Positions 35,755 through 48,315 of a stretch of DNA of 64,000 nucleotides are shown here, piece by piece. The first letter of the stretch is position 1, and every line of letters starts with the position of its first letter. The position numbers were made by a program, and so were the translations under genes. The stretch is from Pohlia nutans (lineage: Eukaryota > Streptophyta > Bryopsida > Bryales > Mniaceae). Below the pieces are notes generated by a model. The model saw only the letters and a list, made by a program, of their open reading frames with translations. It was not told the origin of the DNA and ran no database searches. The stretch covers positions 14,148,001-14,212,000 of the forward strand of contig CM040087.1 of NCBI GenBank assembly GCA_022496805.1, read 5' to 3'.

Positions 35755-36281
35755 TGCTTCAACTATGTGAATAATGAACAGATTCAAACCATTCTCCTAA
35801 TTGCATACAAGGACAATTCTCATCCATCCAAATTTCTCTTGGTTCTTGTGCTAATTGACTATCATTTGTACGGTATGGATCTTCAAAATAGGATATTATG
35901 ATTTTTGAAAAACAACACAATTGGTTTATGTCAAGTTTCATTCTTAGTTCAAAAAGTGAGGTTAAACATAATATTCCAAAATAAGTACAATCGAATAATG
36001 GAAACCATACGATCTCGTAGTGCATGGCTGCATGTTATTCCAATTTCATTACAATATTTTCTAATTTTTGGGTGTTCATTTGAGATTTTGAATTGAATTT
36101 AAGAGAAATCCTTGCAAAAATTAATTAATAAAAAATATGATGCATCGAAGCATACAGATTTGATTTTTCACATTTACATTTACAACTGTGCTGTGAACAT
36201 CAACTCCATTTTATTTTTATCAAACATTTTATACCGAATCTTTTAGAACAGTGTTGAATCGGAGACTTTAAAGGGTTAATC
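35755..36281. mobile_element. Second copy of the 29366-29898 element
   Basis: About 520 bp of colinear similarity, including GAACAGATTCAA, AAATTTCTCTTGGTTCTTGTG, CACAATTGGTTTATGTCAAG and TGGAAACCATAC. The right end reads GACTTTAAAGGGTTAA. Confidence 0.65.
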
Positions 36282-36605
36282 TGGGATGGACGAAATGTAA
36301 GGCTCTCCATGATTAACATAGAAGACGTAGCTAACTCTTTACTTTGTGTGGTATAATTTGATACCGGACATAGTCAGCAAATCAGAAGACCCAGACCTAT
36401 TATAGGAAACGAATGCCGCTGAAACCACAGGGTACGACGTTCTAGAACACTACTCGCCATCGGTCCATAGTATCCAGTCTCTGTCGATAAATTGTTCTCG
36501 GTGAAATGGAAAAACCAGGAGGAATAAAATCTTTTGGGATGAAATGTAGAATAACTTACATGTCTTTGGTCGGAAAACTGATCCTAAATTTACTAAAGTA
36601 TAAGC

Positions 36606-39600
36606 TCATTGTTCACCATCGTCCTCCTTGTATAGTTTGATCATATCATCAATTCGTAAGATTGTAATTGCAGCTTCAGTTGCGAACTGTACAAAGGCAT
36701 TACAACAGAATAGATCAATGTCAAAACTCGCTTGGACTAGTGCAGTTTGAAAACACCATCATTCAGTTGATAGTAGAAAACAGAATATTAAGTAAGGACC
36801 GTCCCACAAACAAAACTCTATGCATGAAAACAATAAAGATATTACACACCTGAATGATTTTGACTTTGCTCATGGCTGGCTCAATCACGCCAGCTTCAAT
36901 ATTGTTTCTGACTACGCCCTTGATCAAGTCCAACCCAGTCCTGTTTAAACCATAAAAGATAGCGCCAAGGTTGCACAGAGGATGATTTAGTCAGTAGAAA
37001 TTTTGTCGTATATTTAGAAAAGGTCAAAAAATCACAAGACAGGTATCTGCATCAGTATATTATGTGTAACCTCAAGCAACCCACAAGAGACTTTTGTGAT
37101 CACAAGAAACTTACCCAGCAAGGTGCTGCTTATCAGCCTTGGTTTGAGCGTTGTGGTGGTAAGCACGGAGTTTAGCAACTAGTTCTGTGGAATCCTTGGC
37201 TGCATTGACAGCGAGAACCTGATTGTTCCACGCCCCAAGTTAGAATGTGTTCGTATTAAGCTTTAGCATGAACATGATAACATGAAACACTAAAAACTAA
37301 AATCGAATGAATTAAAGAAACAAAATCTCACTTGTTAAGGATTTCCCTTAATATGACCTTTTCAACAAGAAGACCCTGGATGTGAAAACTACCTATAGAA
37401 TGCTGTTGCTTGCAAGGACAGAAAAGATAGTGTATTACCTTGGGAATGACAAGAAGAGCCTCGGCAAATTCAGCTATAGCAAGTTGCTCTCGTGAACCCA
37501 AAGTAGTTGCCAAGTTTTCTAAGTATACTGACAAAGCGGCCTCCACAGCTCCCCCTCCTGCTACCACCTGTCAGAATAAACAAAAATTAAAGAATGAAGC
37601 ATTTGAAAGTCGACATTCAATTTAGACTAGATCTTACTTTGGTTCCGTCATCAGAGTCATGATAACCCATCACCTTGCTGTAATCCACAGAAATGCTCCA
37701 AAATGCTAAGTTGCAGCCACAATGCACTGCAAGTGAAGAATAAATAGAAAAAAGAATCCAAGAATTGAGGAACTGAAAATATTTTATGTATAATATGCAC
37801 TTTACTTACAGTATTTGATTCCAATGTACGTTTCACAATACTCAAAGAATCATGAATAGAGCGTTCCATCTCGTCCAGCATATAGTCGTTGGCTCCTCTC
37901 AATACTATTGAAACCTGCCAAAGAATAGAAAGACATGCCATCAACTCTTATTCCAGCACATGGTATTTTGACACATCACTAATATAATTGAGACATCGGA
38001 AATGAAAATACAGATATAAAACTATAACACGAAAGAATTTTCCAATTAGAAGTCGATGGAGGTGGAGAATAAAAATATTCAATTTTACCGCTCTTGTACT
38101 CTTGGCACCCTTGATGAGAATGACGTCATCATCAGACACTCGTTCCTCTGTGACTTCCTCTGCATTTCCTAGTAGAGAAGCATCAAACGTCTCACCCCCT
38201 TCCATATCAGCGAAAGTAAGAATCTGCATCAAAATGATCATGTTCAGAACTTAGAACACATTATATATTTATTTATGCAGGCGAGCGTGGGTGTGGACAC
38301 CTATCAAAGATACTGAAAAAATAGTATTCTAAGCCAGTATCAGGTACGAAAACATTCAAATAACTGATGTTAATATGTACATAGGCAACACTCTAAAAAA
38401 TAGGAGACAATGAAGAATGGTAGCATTAAAAAGTTTGCTACAAGTTATTATACTCTACTAAAACTCAAGATGCAAATAATCAATTATATAATAGAGACCA
38501 TGCACACATGCACAGGCCAACCTAGTCTATTACACAATACAGACCGTGCACACACGCACATGAAGACAGTTCCACCACTGGAAGTGTCGTGTCGGACTCT
38601 GGCATGGGCTGTCCGGCCGGCACGGGCCAAGCTAGTATGCAAATAAAGGATGAGAATAACACAGTATGTACCTGAGTGGCACCAGTGGCCTTGGCAATGT
38701 GACGCATATCGTCCTTGCTAACACGCCGCAAGGCAATAGCTTTCGCTTCCACAAAGTACTGTTTCCACAGGAGACAACCGACAAAGACATCTTCTGTAAT
38801 TTGATTGAAACTTCCCAACGAGTAATTTCCAGCAAAGAATAACAAGTAATCAAGAAATTCAATAAAATAAAATAAAACATCCTATATTACAATCTGCTGA
38901 CCTAGCTAAAAGGTGTCCTATCTGTTAACACGGACTAGGCTACAACCTTTCCGTGATATGCATGAAACACCAATATATACCTTCAAAGCCATATCGTCAA
39001 TACCCTTGGTAGTAAGGATCACATTCGCTCCTGCCTTGAGCATTTTCTCAATCCGCTCCTTAGTAATGTCTGCTTCCCTGAAGAAACAGTATCGTGTAAA
39101 TGAAATTAGAACTGACAAAGTAGACCTTCTAAATATGGCCATTCCTCTTTCCATGAATCAAATTCGTACAACCTAACAAATACCCAAAACCATTTGGTCC
39201 TATTTGTTATAATCAGCCATGAACTAGTAAAGTATTAAAGAACAAAGACTTCATATATTTGCGTTAGTCATTAAAAAAACGTGGAATTCAGAAAACGTGC
39301 ACTTTTAAAATGACTGGGGCTGCGACAAATTCCTTGGGGAGTGGTGACATTGAGGATGGTGAAATTTTTGTATAATATTGCAGAGAACAGCAAATTGTAT
39401 TCTACACCAGTGATGTTGCGTAATAAATGCCCAGAAGACGATGAACTAACCTTTGACGAATTTTTTCTAATTCCCTGGGATCTGTGACAAGGACCTGCAC
39501 TCCCATTTGCATCTTTGTCTTCTGCAAGTTGACATCTAAGCATGCAATGCGGGCTGGTGCCACTCGTTTGGGCATGCCCTGAGCAGCCCTCCCTAGTGGC

Positions 39601-42301
39601 AAAGCATACCCATTAAGAAGATAGCTCTCTCTAGCACTCTGTCCATGAGCCTTGAGAATGTTGATCGACTGTCCAATTGATCACACAAAACATGCTTGTC
39701 AGTACATATCACAACAAACATTATATTCACTACCGCTGGAACATGTAACCATACTAAACAACTAGGAACCAATGGTGCACAAAGATAAGATGATAAAGGA
39801 AAATGGCTATAATCTACAACTTCTCGCTAGGTTAGTTTGGAGACCTTAATGGGGTATCTAACATCGCCCTTGTCGGAAGTAGCCTTAACAGCTTGTACAG
39901 CATCAACGACCTGAAAATTCACAGGAGCACAATTATTACAAAATGGTTGCAAAAAAAATGTAGAAATAACAAAAAAAAAACTGCATCAGATTCCTGGTTA
40001 CTGTGTAGGAAAGTGCAGTGCGTCTAAAACGTGTATATTCCCTCTATGTCAGAAATAGAATTCCGAGAAAAAATTCGTCGTCAGCTTTTATTTGCAAATC
40101 ACAGTTCGAACTGACACAATTCTCAAGAGGCATGTAGCTATTCCGACCCATGTACCTTCAACTAGACCAACCGCCCATCACTCACAGCATAGGAGCACAC
40201 ATCAATTCATACCATCTTTGCGAAAAAGTCGCATTCAGGCCCAATGATCTTCGAAGACATGCTTGTCTTTGCAACATTGATTAACGTATCCTTTCCCAAT
40301 TTTTCAACCTGCATTTAGGTGCGAATGGTTAGCAATACACGGGCACAAGTACAAAGGCTTGGATTTAAAATATATTCAAAACACTACTGAAAATCACACA
40401 AGGTGCTATGAAAATGTTCCTTGAAGAGGAGCGAAATAACAGATATAAATATAATCCCACGCGGGAATGTTAGATGAAGAAACTATACCTTTGTAGCAAG
40501 CTTCGCTTCAATGTACTTGCACGCCTCACGCATGGCAAGCTGGTAATACATGTAACTCAAGCGGTCAGATGAAATTGATATTGATTTAGATCTAACGTAG
40601 AATTTTTGTTTAATATTTCGATGGTATAATCCTAATGAACATGTGACCAGATAGTTATGATGATCGTGAAAATGGAAAAGACTCTACCTCAAATAACAGA
40701 ACAAAAAAAGCATTACAAGTACAAAACAGGACGGAAGGACTTACTCGATAGCCACTGATAATTGAAGTAGGATGAATCTTGATCCTAACCAAGTCATTTG
40801 CTCTCTGTATTAAGCAAAAAAAACTAGAAGCATCAGTCCCTCCTGGATAAGCAATATAACGTAATGGACATTGAAAGTTATAGCCAAAATAACAATACTC
40901 CTTCTGGGTATCTTATGAGAGCTGATCTCTAAATAAAAAATGAGCATTCGTAACTACCAATGAAAAAGAAAAATCTTCGACAAAAGTGTTCAGATGCGTC
41001 AATAACCTTAAGAAGCTCGGCAGCAATGATAACGACAGAGGTAGTTCCATCTCCAACTTCCCGATCTTGCAGCTCGGCTAGCTCTACCAATACCTGATGG
41101 AAAAATCTCTGTGAGTTGATCTTCATTTATCGATCTATTACTATCTTTGGAAACCAAATATTATTACGTGTAGTTCTTATCCCAACCAGACTTGAAGCAC
41201 CGGTGCACAACACATCACTCAAAATGTTGAGTCCCAAGTAGTTGTGCGAAATATTTTAATTGAACGAAAAGCTGATGCAGACTGCACAAATGCAAATCCC
41301 AGCACTAATGAACCTGGATCACAGCTACAGGAGCAAAACACGAAAAAAAAACCTCGTAGCTCTAAACATAACTATACTGTGTTGCCAGCTCTCTTCGTAC
41401 CACAATTTGCATTATACTCCCTCCGTCCCAAAGTTATTGTCATGTTTGAAAGTGCTTATGTTTGAAAGTGCTTTTTTAAGTAGGTCAAAAAAATACTTCG
41501 TTGTGGCTAATTTTATTTAGGTTGCAATGAACACATGCAATGTTCTTCAATCATTCTAGTGACATAATTTGGAACCTTTTTTAATCATGTTTCTTACAAT
41601 ATGACCTTCTTAAAAAAGCACTTTCAAACATGACTTTCAAACATGACAATAACTTTGGGACGGAGGGAGTAAATGATAAAGCGGCATCTTACCTTGGCTG
41701 CAGGGTGCTCAACCTCGAGCATTTTTAAAATGGTGGCTCCGTCATTTGTTATGGTCACGTCGCCTATGTCATCCACAAGCATCTACAACAGACGATCCAG
41801 GAATATCAAATGTCTTCCATAAAACAACAGCGCCTGATCCGCTTCTTTAAGTCCAAACGCACTTCAGCTAAGGCATACAGCATCTTCATCTTCACCAGAG
41901 AGTCGTCAAAATACGAAACATATTGATACCGATCGAGTGACGCACCTTGTCAAGACCAACAGGTCCTAATGAAGTTTTAACAATGTTGGCAATGGCTTGG
42001 CAAGCCATAACTGTGTTTCATCACAACCACCACTTCATCAGTCAAAGCGAACCCTAATCACAGTACTCACAATCGGATAACCTCAAAAAGCCCTAAAACC
42101 TCTCAAACTTCAAAAACCTAAAAACTTCGGAAACCTCTAAAACCTCGGAAAAAAAATTCTAAGAAAAAAATCCAGTAATAATCGACTCGGGTTTTTTTTC
42201 CAAACCCTAAACCCTAGTTGCAAGAAGCAGTGCTAACCGTTCTGAGAGCGGACATCTTGGCCGGTCTGCCGATCACCGAGAATACTCAAGTTCTGCGACA
42301 T
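36606..42301 (-). CDS. CCT1: CCT1 / TCP-1 alpha subunit of the cytosolic chaperonin TRiC
   Basis: ATP-dependent folding of actin, tubulin and other cytosolic clients as one of eight paralogous ring subunits. Seventeen GT-AG exons: 42238-42301, 41946-42010, 41693-41782, 41007-41093, 40745-40804, 40489-40539, 40213-40308, 39845-39910, 39451-39668, 38981-39077, 38672-38758, 38089-38223, 37810-37914, 37439-37567, 37115-37218, 36850-36940, 36606-36686. They total 1626 nt, 541 residues plus TGA, every phase consistent. This matches the usual length of about 545. Diagnostic: [17 protein letters not shown] start, [20 protein letters not shown]-site TNDGATILK and [30 protein letters not shown], and the [13 protein letters not shown] tail. 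The usual VVPGGG is VVAGGG here. It appears intact and functional. Confidence 0.95.
41417..41669. mobile_element. Stowaway MITE in CCT1 intron 3
   Basis: CTCCCTCCGTCCCAAAGTTA ends with TA on both sides (41415-41416, 41670-41671). It matches 11137-11387 along almost all of its length, including an internal AAAGTGCTT duplication. Confidence 0.9.
42190..42230 (-). promoter_or_regulatory. Telo-box-like motif in CCT1 intron 1
   Basis: On the minus strand AACTAGGGTTTAGGGTTTGG lies about 35-55 bases into intron 1. AAACCCTA motifs near the start of housekeeping genes are a known plant regulatory pattern. A role here is inference. Confidence 0.35.
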
Positions 42302-42597
42302 GTTTAGGGTTTCCCGAGCGCGATCGAATGCGTCAATGCAATGCAGGAAGAGTATTTCAAAAGCTGGGAATCCTCACAGAGGTGAAAAAACAGAGACAAC
42401 AGCAGAAGGCCGGCCCTGATACCTTGAGAGGAAGAAGAAGAAGAGCTCCTGGATGGATGATAATTAGTTCATCCCGTTTTCATTCATCCTCCAAGGGAAT
42501 AGCTAACTATCTCACTGCCCATGCAGCCTACAGAACCAAGAATTTATGAGTTGAAAGTGTCCAATTCCCCCAGGCCAACTGTGCCTGGGCTGCAGTT

Positions 42598-42815
42598 GTG
42601 TGTCATGTTTCATGTTTCATGTACGCTATCGTGTTTCATGTTTCATGTACGCTATCGTGTTTCATGTTTCATGCAAGATATTGTGTTTCATGTTTCATGT
42701 TTTCATGTTAGTTATTGCGTTTCATGTTTCATGTAACTTATCGTGTTTCATGTTATCAAGTTTCATGTTTTATGTAAGTTGTAAGTTATTGTGTTTCATG
42801 TTTCATGTTTCTCAT
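42598..42815. repeat. TTTCATG minisatellite
   Basis: Units of about 26 bp built from GTGTTTCATGTTTCATG plus ACGCTATC-like spacers, eight or so copies. Open frames here (FMFHVSC repeats) are repeat artefacts. Confidence 0.85.
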
Positions 42816-43357
42816 CTGCAATGAAATCTCATAACATTCAGTAGCATTCAACCTCTCTACCTTTTCATCCATCGTGTGATTTGTAGTGCATTATGTGAAT
42901 TCCATTCATGTAGTGCATTAAGTGCAACTCTTTATTTTCATTTTCCAAAGAGTGGGGAGGGTGAGGAAGGAAGCATGAAGGTCATAACCCATTGTCAATG
43001 GAGGGACAAGAGAAGTGGCACACTATTTAAGAAAAAAATTATTCAAGTTTTTCATTTTCTATTGGTTAGCCGTGCACCATAACATTTTTGGGTTAATGTA
43101 TTATTACTTATAATGTTGCTCTTCTTAAAAGTGATGGACGTGTGGGGATGTGTGAGCAAAGATCATGCATGGTTAGCTTCTCTTTTAGTTTTTCAAAACC
43201 TCTATCTCTCAGAAAACATGGGTAGCGACTAATTGTTTTTGGATGATAATGCATAATATGTTGTAAATTCTCCCTTGCATTCTCCTCAAGAACAAAGGAG
43301 AGTGTATTGAATGTTATGTTTGCTTCATTTGCTAAAAAAAAATTTAAAATGTCCATA

Positions 43358-43568
43358 ACATTTAGTAGCTACACCAAAATCACCATATACTATAGGTGGG
43401 TGAATGGCGTGGGTGCATTCATCCATTTCAACAAGTTTCCATCCAATTTGAACAATTTTGCATCCAATTTGGATGAGTTTTACCACAATATTTTGAAAAG
43501 ATAATTATTAGTGAAGCCTTGTGCAAATATTGTGGGCCTCAACATATGGTGATTTCACTGTAGTGCTA
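43358..43568. mobile_element. MITE with TACACCAAAATCACCA-type ends, copy 2
   Basis: The left GCTACACCAAAATCACCATA pairs with the right TATGGTGATTTCACTGTAGT; interior matches 31232-31440. Confidence 0.55.
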
Positions 43569-46500
43569 CATCTACTTTTGCTTCTAAGGAGACATTCCTC
43601 ATCATCATCATCTATGTTTCGTCAATAACTACCCATTTTTCCAAACAAGTGGAAACTTAGTGATTGGCATTGTGCATGGTAGCAACAAGGAGGGAGGTGG
43701 AGGGCCCATGTGTTGTAAATTCATCTTTGTTGTGCATGAAAACTCCAACTCATAGATGGATGCAAAGGTAGACCTTACACTTGCTACTGAATGTTACGTC
43801 CGATTCAATTGAAAGTGTCCGATCCGATTCTATTGAATTTGGTTAAATTTTATACCATACTCGGCCATCACAATCAAATATTAATTTTTTTGTTGAAATG
43901 ATATAGATATTCTCTAAGATTGTGTTGATATTCTTTAAGATTCTATTTTTCACCACAGAGAATAGAGTGTTTTGCAAAAACAACTTCATAAAGATTTGCA
44001 CTTCTCTTTTTATAATTTACTTTTTACTGATCATGCCAACCGCATAAGATATCATCAAAAATATTTCATGTGTTAGTTGAAAAATAAACAAACAAAAAAA
44101 GCCTTTATATAGTTTGTTTGAAATTAGCCAAAATGACATAAGAACTGATTTGGCCTTCTTGGTTCTTTGGGGTTGATAAGCTTAATGGCAATTACAATAG
44201 ATTTTAGTGAATCCTAGTTTTCATTTTTATATTTTTATATTTTTGGTTATGCACCTTGATTGATATGATATAGTTAAGAATAGTCTAAACGTATACACCA
44301 TATTCCAATTTTTTTTTAAAGTTGCCTTTTCAAAATTTATTAAAAAAATGCAAGATTTGTTAATGTTTGATAGTCTAATTTAAATTTGAATCTCAATTAT
44401 GGATATTTTCTAGGTTACAAAAAAAGAATACTAAAATATTTCAAAAAACAATAATCTAAAATAATTTTGAAATCTTCTGCTCTACATACTATTATAGAGC
44501 AATGAGCTTTTGCAATGGGATCACAATTTAGCTACAATTAGAAACTAAGTTTACATGGCAATAGCAAGGTGGTCTCAAAATTCATAGAATATAAATGACA
44601 ATTCATTATTATTTTAAAAGTGAAGATTCTCTTTCAATTCAATTTTCAAATGGACGCTCCATTGCACTGCTCTATTATGTTATATAAGCTTTGGATTCGG
44701 TATTGAAATCAACATCTTTGATTCTATAGAGATGTGGAAATGTATCATGTAGCGATAAAACAAACATACAAATTAAAAATACAAAATAACTTTTTCCCTT
44801 AAATAGAAAATAGATTGTATATAGTTAAACTACGTCAATCTAATCAAAAAAATTAGAAACTACATGAACTTAAATATATGGTCAATTTTATTTATAGGAA
44901 GAAAAAATTATAATTTCCTTAGAAGTACCATAGCATCAATTCGATATATAATTCATTGTTATAAGTAACATTGTTTCCAAAATTTGTATGCATTAACTAA
45001 GTATTAGGAAAGAAAGAAAATTCAAATTCAAAAGATTCAAAAAATCATAATTGGTTTTTAAAAAATATTTGGACTTCAAGTTTTTGGATGAAAATCGATT
45101 ATTTCATTGTAGATAGATATGAACTCCGGTCCTCTTTCGAGGCCGGCGTGAATAAAGTGTCTGTTTGTCAATTATTATTTCATTGTACAAGTTGCGCACT
45201 TCCTCTGTCATTTAGAGGTTTAGATTGTTTCATTTTTTGTAATACTTGCTTTAATAACTAGTTAATGATCACCATATGTTGAGTTATAAATTCCACATAT
45301 TTGAATCACGGAGTCAGCGTTTGACAAAAACAACACCATGAGTCATGTTTGAATCATGTAAGGTAGCAATACTAAAAACCATCATTCTCAAAGCCCAATT
45401 GTTGGTTAATTGGCATTGTTGATGTGAATAAATAAATCGAGAAGTCAGACAATGAAAGAGAATACGACAAAAATATATTAAAAAAAAATCATAGATGTAT
45501 TGAATTTTTATGAATGGAACCCCATCTCAAATCATTTAGACTAGTAACCTAAAGTGAATAGGAGGCATCACAACCAAAAGTAGATGGCTACTAATTCCAT
45601 GTATTGTAGATTATAAATAGTATTGACTAATACATGCGAATCCGCCCAAAGTGATCATTGACGATTGAATTGGCGGAATACAATGTTGTCATTATTGATT
45701 TAGCTACCCCTACAGATGTGCTATAATTAGTCTTTCCCAATTATTGGTGCTCATACCTTATAACTTATAAAGTCCACCTATTTGGATTATGGAATCTATT
45801 TCCGACAAAAGTCAACACCAAGAGTCATGTATGAGTCATGTAGGACTCATGGAGTCTACTTCTTTGTATTTTGGAATCTACGTCTAACAAAAGCCAAGAC
45901 CATGAGTCACATTCGAGTCATGTATAACCCATACAAGATGGCCTCTCATTATTAGGTGTGTAAGAGCGGAGACGCAATGGCATGCTGAGCACCGTGAGTT
46001 GCGGTGTGGAGAGGGGAAGGGATGGAGGGCAACTTTGTTGCCTGTGAGTGTGTGTCTCGAATAAGGGTGTGATGTATCAAATGCTAGTAGATCTAGATCC
46101 AGGTTGTTGCAGGCTGGGCTGCAAATGCAAGATTGGAGAAATGCACAAGAACAAATCGAAACCGGTGTAGACTTGTTGGATCTTGCCGGAGTGATGAGAT
46201 GTTGGCATCACTAAGTCTCTTGTTGATCTGTGAGGTCACTTGTGCAATAGAGGCAGGCTGGGCTGCCCCCACAACCTGGATCTAGATCTTACTATGCATT
46301 ACACACCACATCTTACAAGAACAACCTCACCAGATCTCGTCTCTCCACACCGCACCAATCAAGCAACCAATGTTTTCACCAACGCAGAGCTATCCAACCA
46401 GGCTTGAATCTCTTTCCTTATCACCATTCTCCTTACATTGCATCCTATGTTTGTTCCTACTTGTTTTAGATCCTATTAGCATCAATGCTCGCAAGCTAGA

Positions 46501-48315
46501 TCTAGATCTGAATTCATGGAATGTCATTTGCAAAGCCTATAGATCCAATAACAATGCTCACAATTATGAGATATCCTATAGACAGTGCCAGCAAACGCCC
46601 TGCCGTCAAAGCAACAAACACATTGTCGCCTGGAAAGAAGCGAACGTCGACCCCATGACGACAACAAGGAAGACTTCAACCTGCACGAAATATTGCGCTG
46701 CTTGGACAAAGAATTGCAAGAGCATCTCGGACAACAACTCCTGCACACACAGCACCAACTGCATCATCAACAACTCGAGCCATCATCAATGCTGCCCTCG
46801 GGATCAGGTATGTGCAAGCATTCGACCATTTCTTACTTCTCTACTCACCGGCAGTTTTTTGTACCAACATGACATCAAAGAAGTATGGAACGCCCGTTCT
46901 CGCAGTGGCAGCAAAGCAAATCAACGTAAGGGCGAGATTGCTGTAGTATGCAGCATTAGCAACGAATGTGCTAACGCATCAAAACCCAGCAAGTGCGGCA
47001 CGAAAGAAGAAGGGCCACAAGGAACCAAAGACGGTGTAGAAGACAAGCAGAACAACTTACAGCACCAACGCCAAGTAGGAGAATTTTTTTGCAACAACTG
47101 CAGCATGAAGATCAAGAGCACAACCAAGATTGGTGGACAAAGACACAAAATGCAAGCAACCACTGAAGAATCAACAATTGTAGCAGCGTACCTCGCAATG
47201 CAGAGCCTTCATCTCCAGCGCAGCAGCAACCGCGGCTTTATCGAAATCTCCAGTGGCTGCAGTTCAACGCACATCATCGCCCTAAGCCCCGACGCCATCA
47301 AAACCAACAGGAGCGGAAAATTCCGTAAACACAGGGTGTTTATAAGGAGCGGTGGCAACAACGGCAGCAACAGCCACAGCAATAACGGTGGAACAGTCAA
47401 CACAGACAGCATCGACCAAAGAGACGCAGACAGCATCGGCCAAGGAGACGCTCGACCGAAAGAATCGACAGCAACGCAATTACCGACAGCAGCTCAAGAC
47501 TAGGCAGCGACAGGATCGGCAGCGGCACAAGACCCGACAGCGACAGGATCGACAGCGGCATGCAGAATCGGCACAAACATCAGCAGAATCGGCAACCAGA
47601 AACAGAGAAAACATCGGCAGGAAGAAGCAGCAGTTCAGGCATCAACGACACCGCAGAAAAGGCATCGCCTAAGCATAATTGCCCCCACCCCAACATCGCC
47701 CATGCACCATCGCCCCAGCATCATCGCGACCCAGCAGAAACACCGAAACCCTAATCATCGCCATCGCCGAGACAGATGCGGCAGTCTGCACCGGCACCCA
47801 GAAATGCACCAACGCAACTGCGTCATAGACGCATACGCCCCGCCTAGCCACAAATCGTGTAAGTCCCACCATACCCAATTCCCGAAAGCTCCAATTGTAC
47901 AGCAAGCGCTCTGCCCTGCTCTATGCAACTTAACGCTTGCAGATGTAGGAATCAAGGCTAAGCGTCCTTCACGCCTATCGAGGCCTCCCTCGCTCCACGA
48001 AGTCAGACACCCAAACGTGGATGTCCCCACGTGCTGCAATGAAGGGATGAAACCCTATCCCCAAAAAAACCGTAGCTACAGGAGAAACCGTGACCACGGA
48101 AGCCACGCTCCCAACTCCCTCGGATGCCGCCCAGCGCCTTGTCCAGCTCCATCGACTCCCCAAATTCGGCTGACAAACACGAAGAACGTGCAGCCAATGC
48201 ATGACGGTGGAGCCCCTTCCACCACAGAAATCAACTCGGCGACCACTCTACAGATAAGCACCCCAATAATTCGACCTGCCAACAATGTCCCGCCAATCAA
48301 CGTGTCCCGCCAACA

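Larger units (their letters stand above)
17954..36605. other. Gene-free, repeat-rich intergenic block
   Basis: About 18.6 kb between RDR and CCT1 without a supportable host gene. Every open frame is short and unrecognised. The content is MITEs, foldbacks and older dispersed repeats, the clearest listed separately, plus one LINE 3' fragment. Much of 31-35.7 kb is AT-rich unique-looking sequence in which I see nothing else. Confidence 0.6.
42302..45939. other. Intergenic region upstream of CCT1
   Basis: It starts with the CCT1 promoter side, then a TTTCATG minisatellite, then AT-rich sequence with degenerate repeats (43358-43568, 44495-44690). Three loose copies of a CATGAGTCATGT-type segment occur at about 45340, 45820 and 45900. 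No gene supported. Confidence 0.55.

Noticed and set aside
37627..37690. Possible extra CCT1 exon between exons 13 and 14
   Set aside because: It has passable splice sites, but its length breaks phase and CCT1 homology is continuous without it.
42521..42824. FMFHVSC-repeat proteins
   Set aside because: Direct products of the TTTCATG minisatellite.
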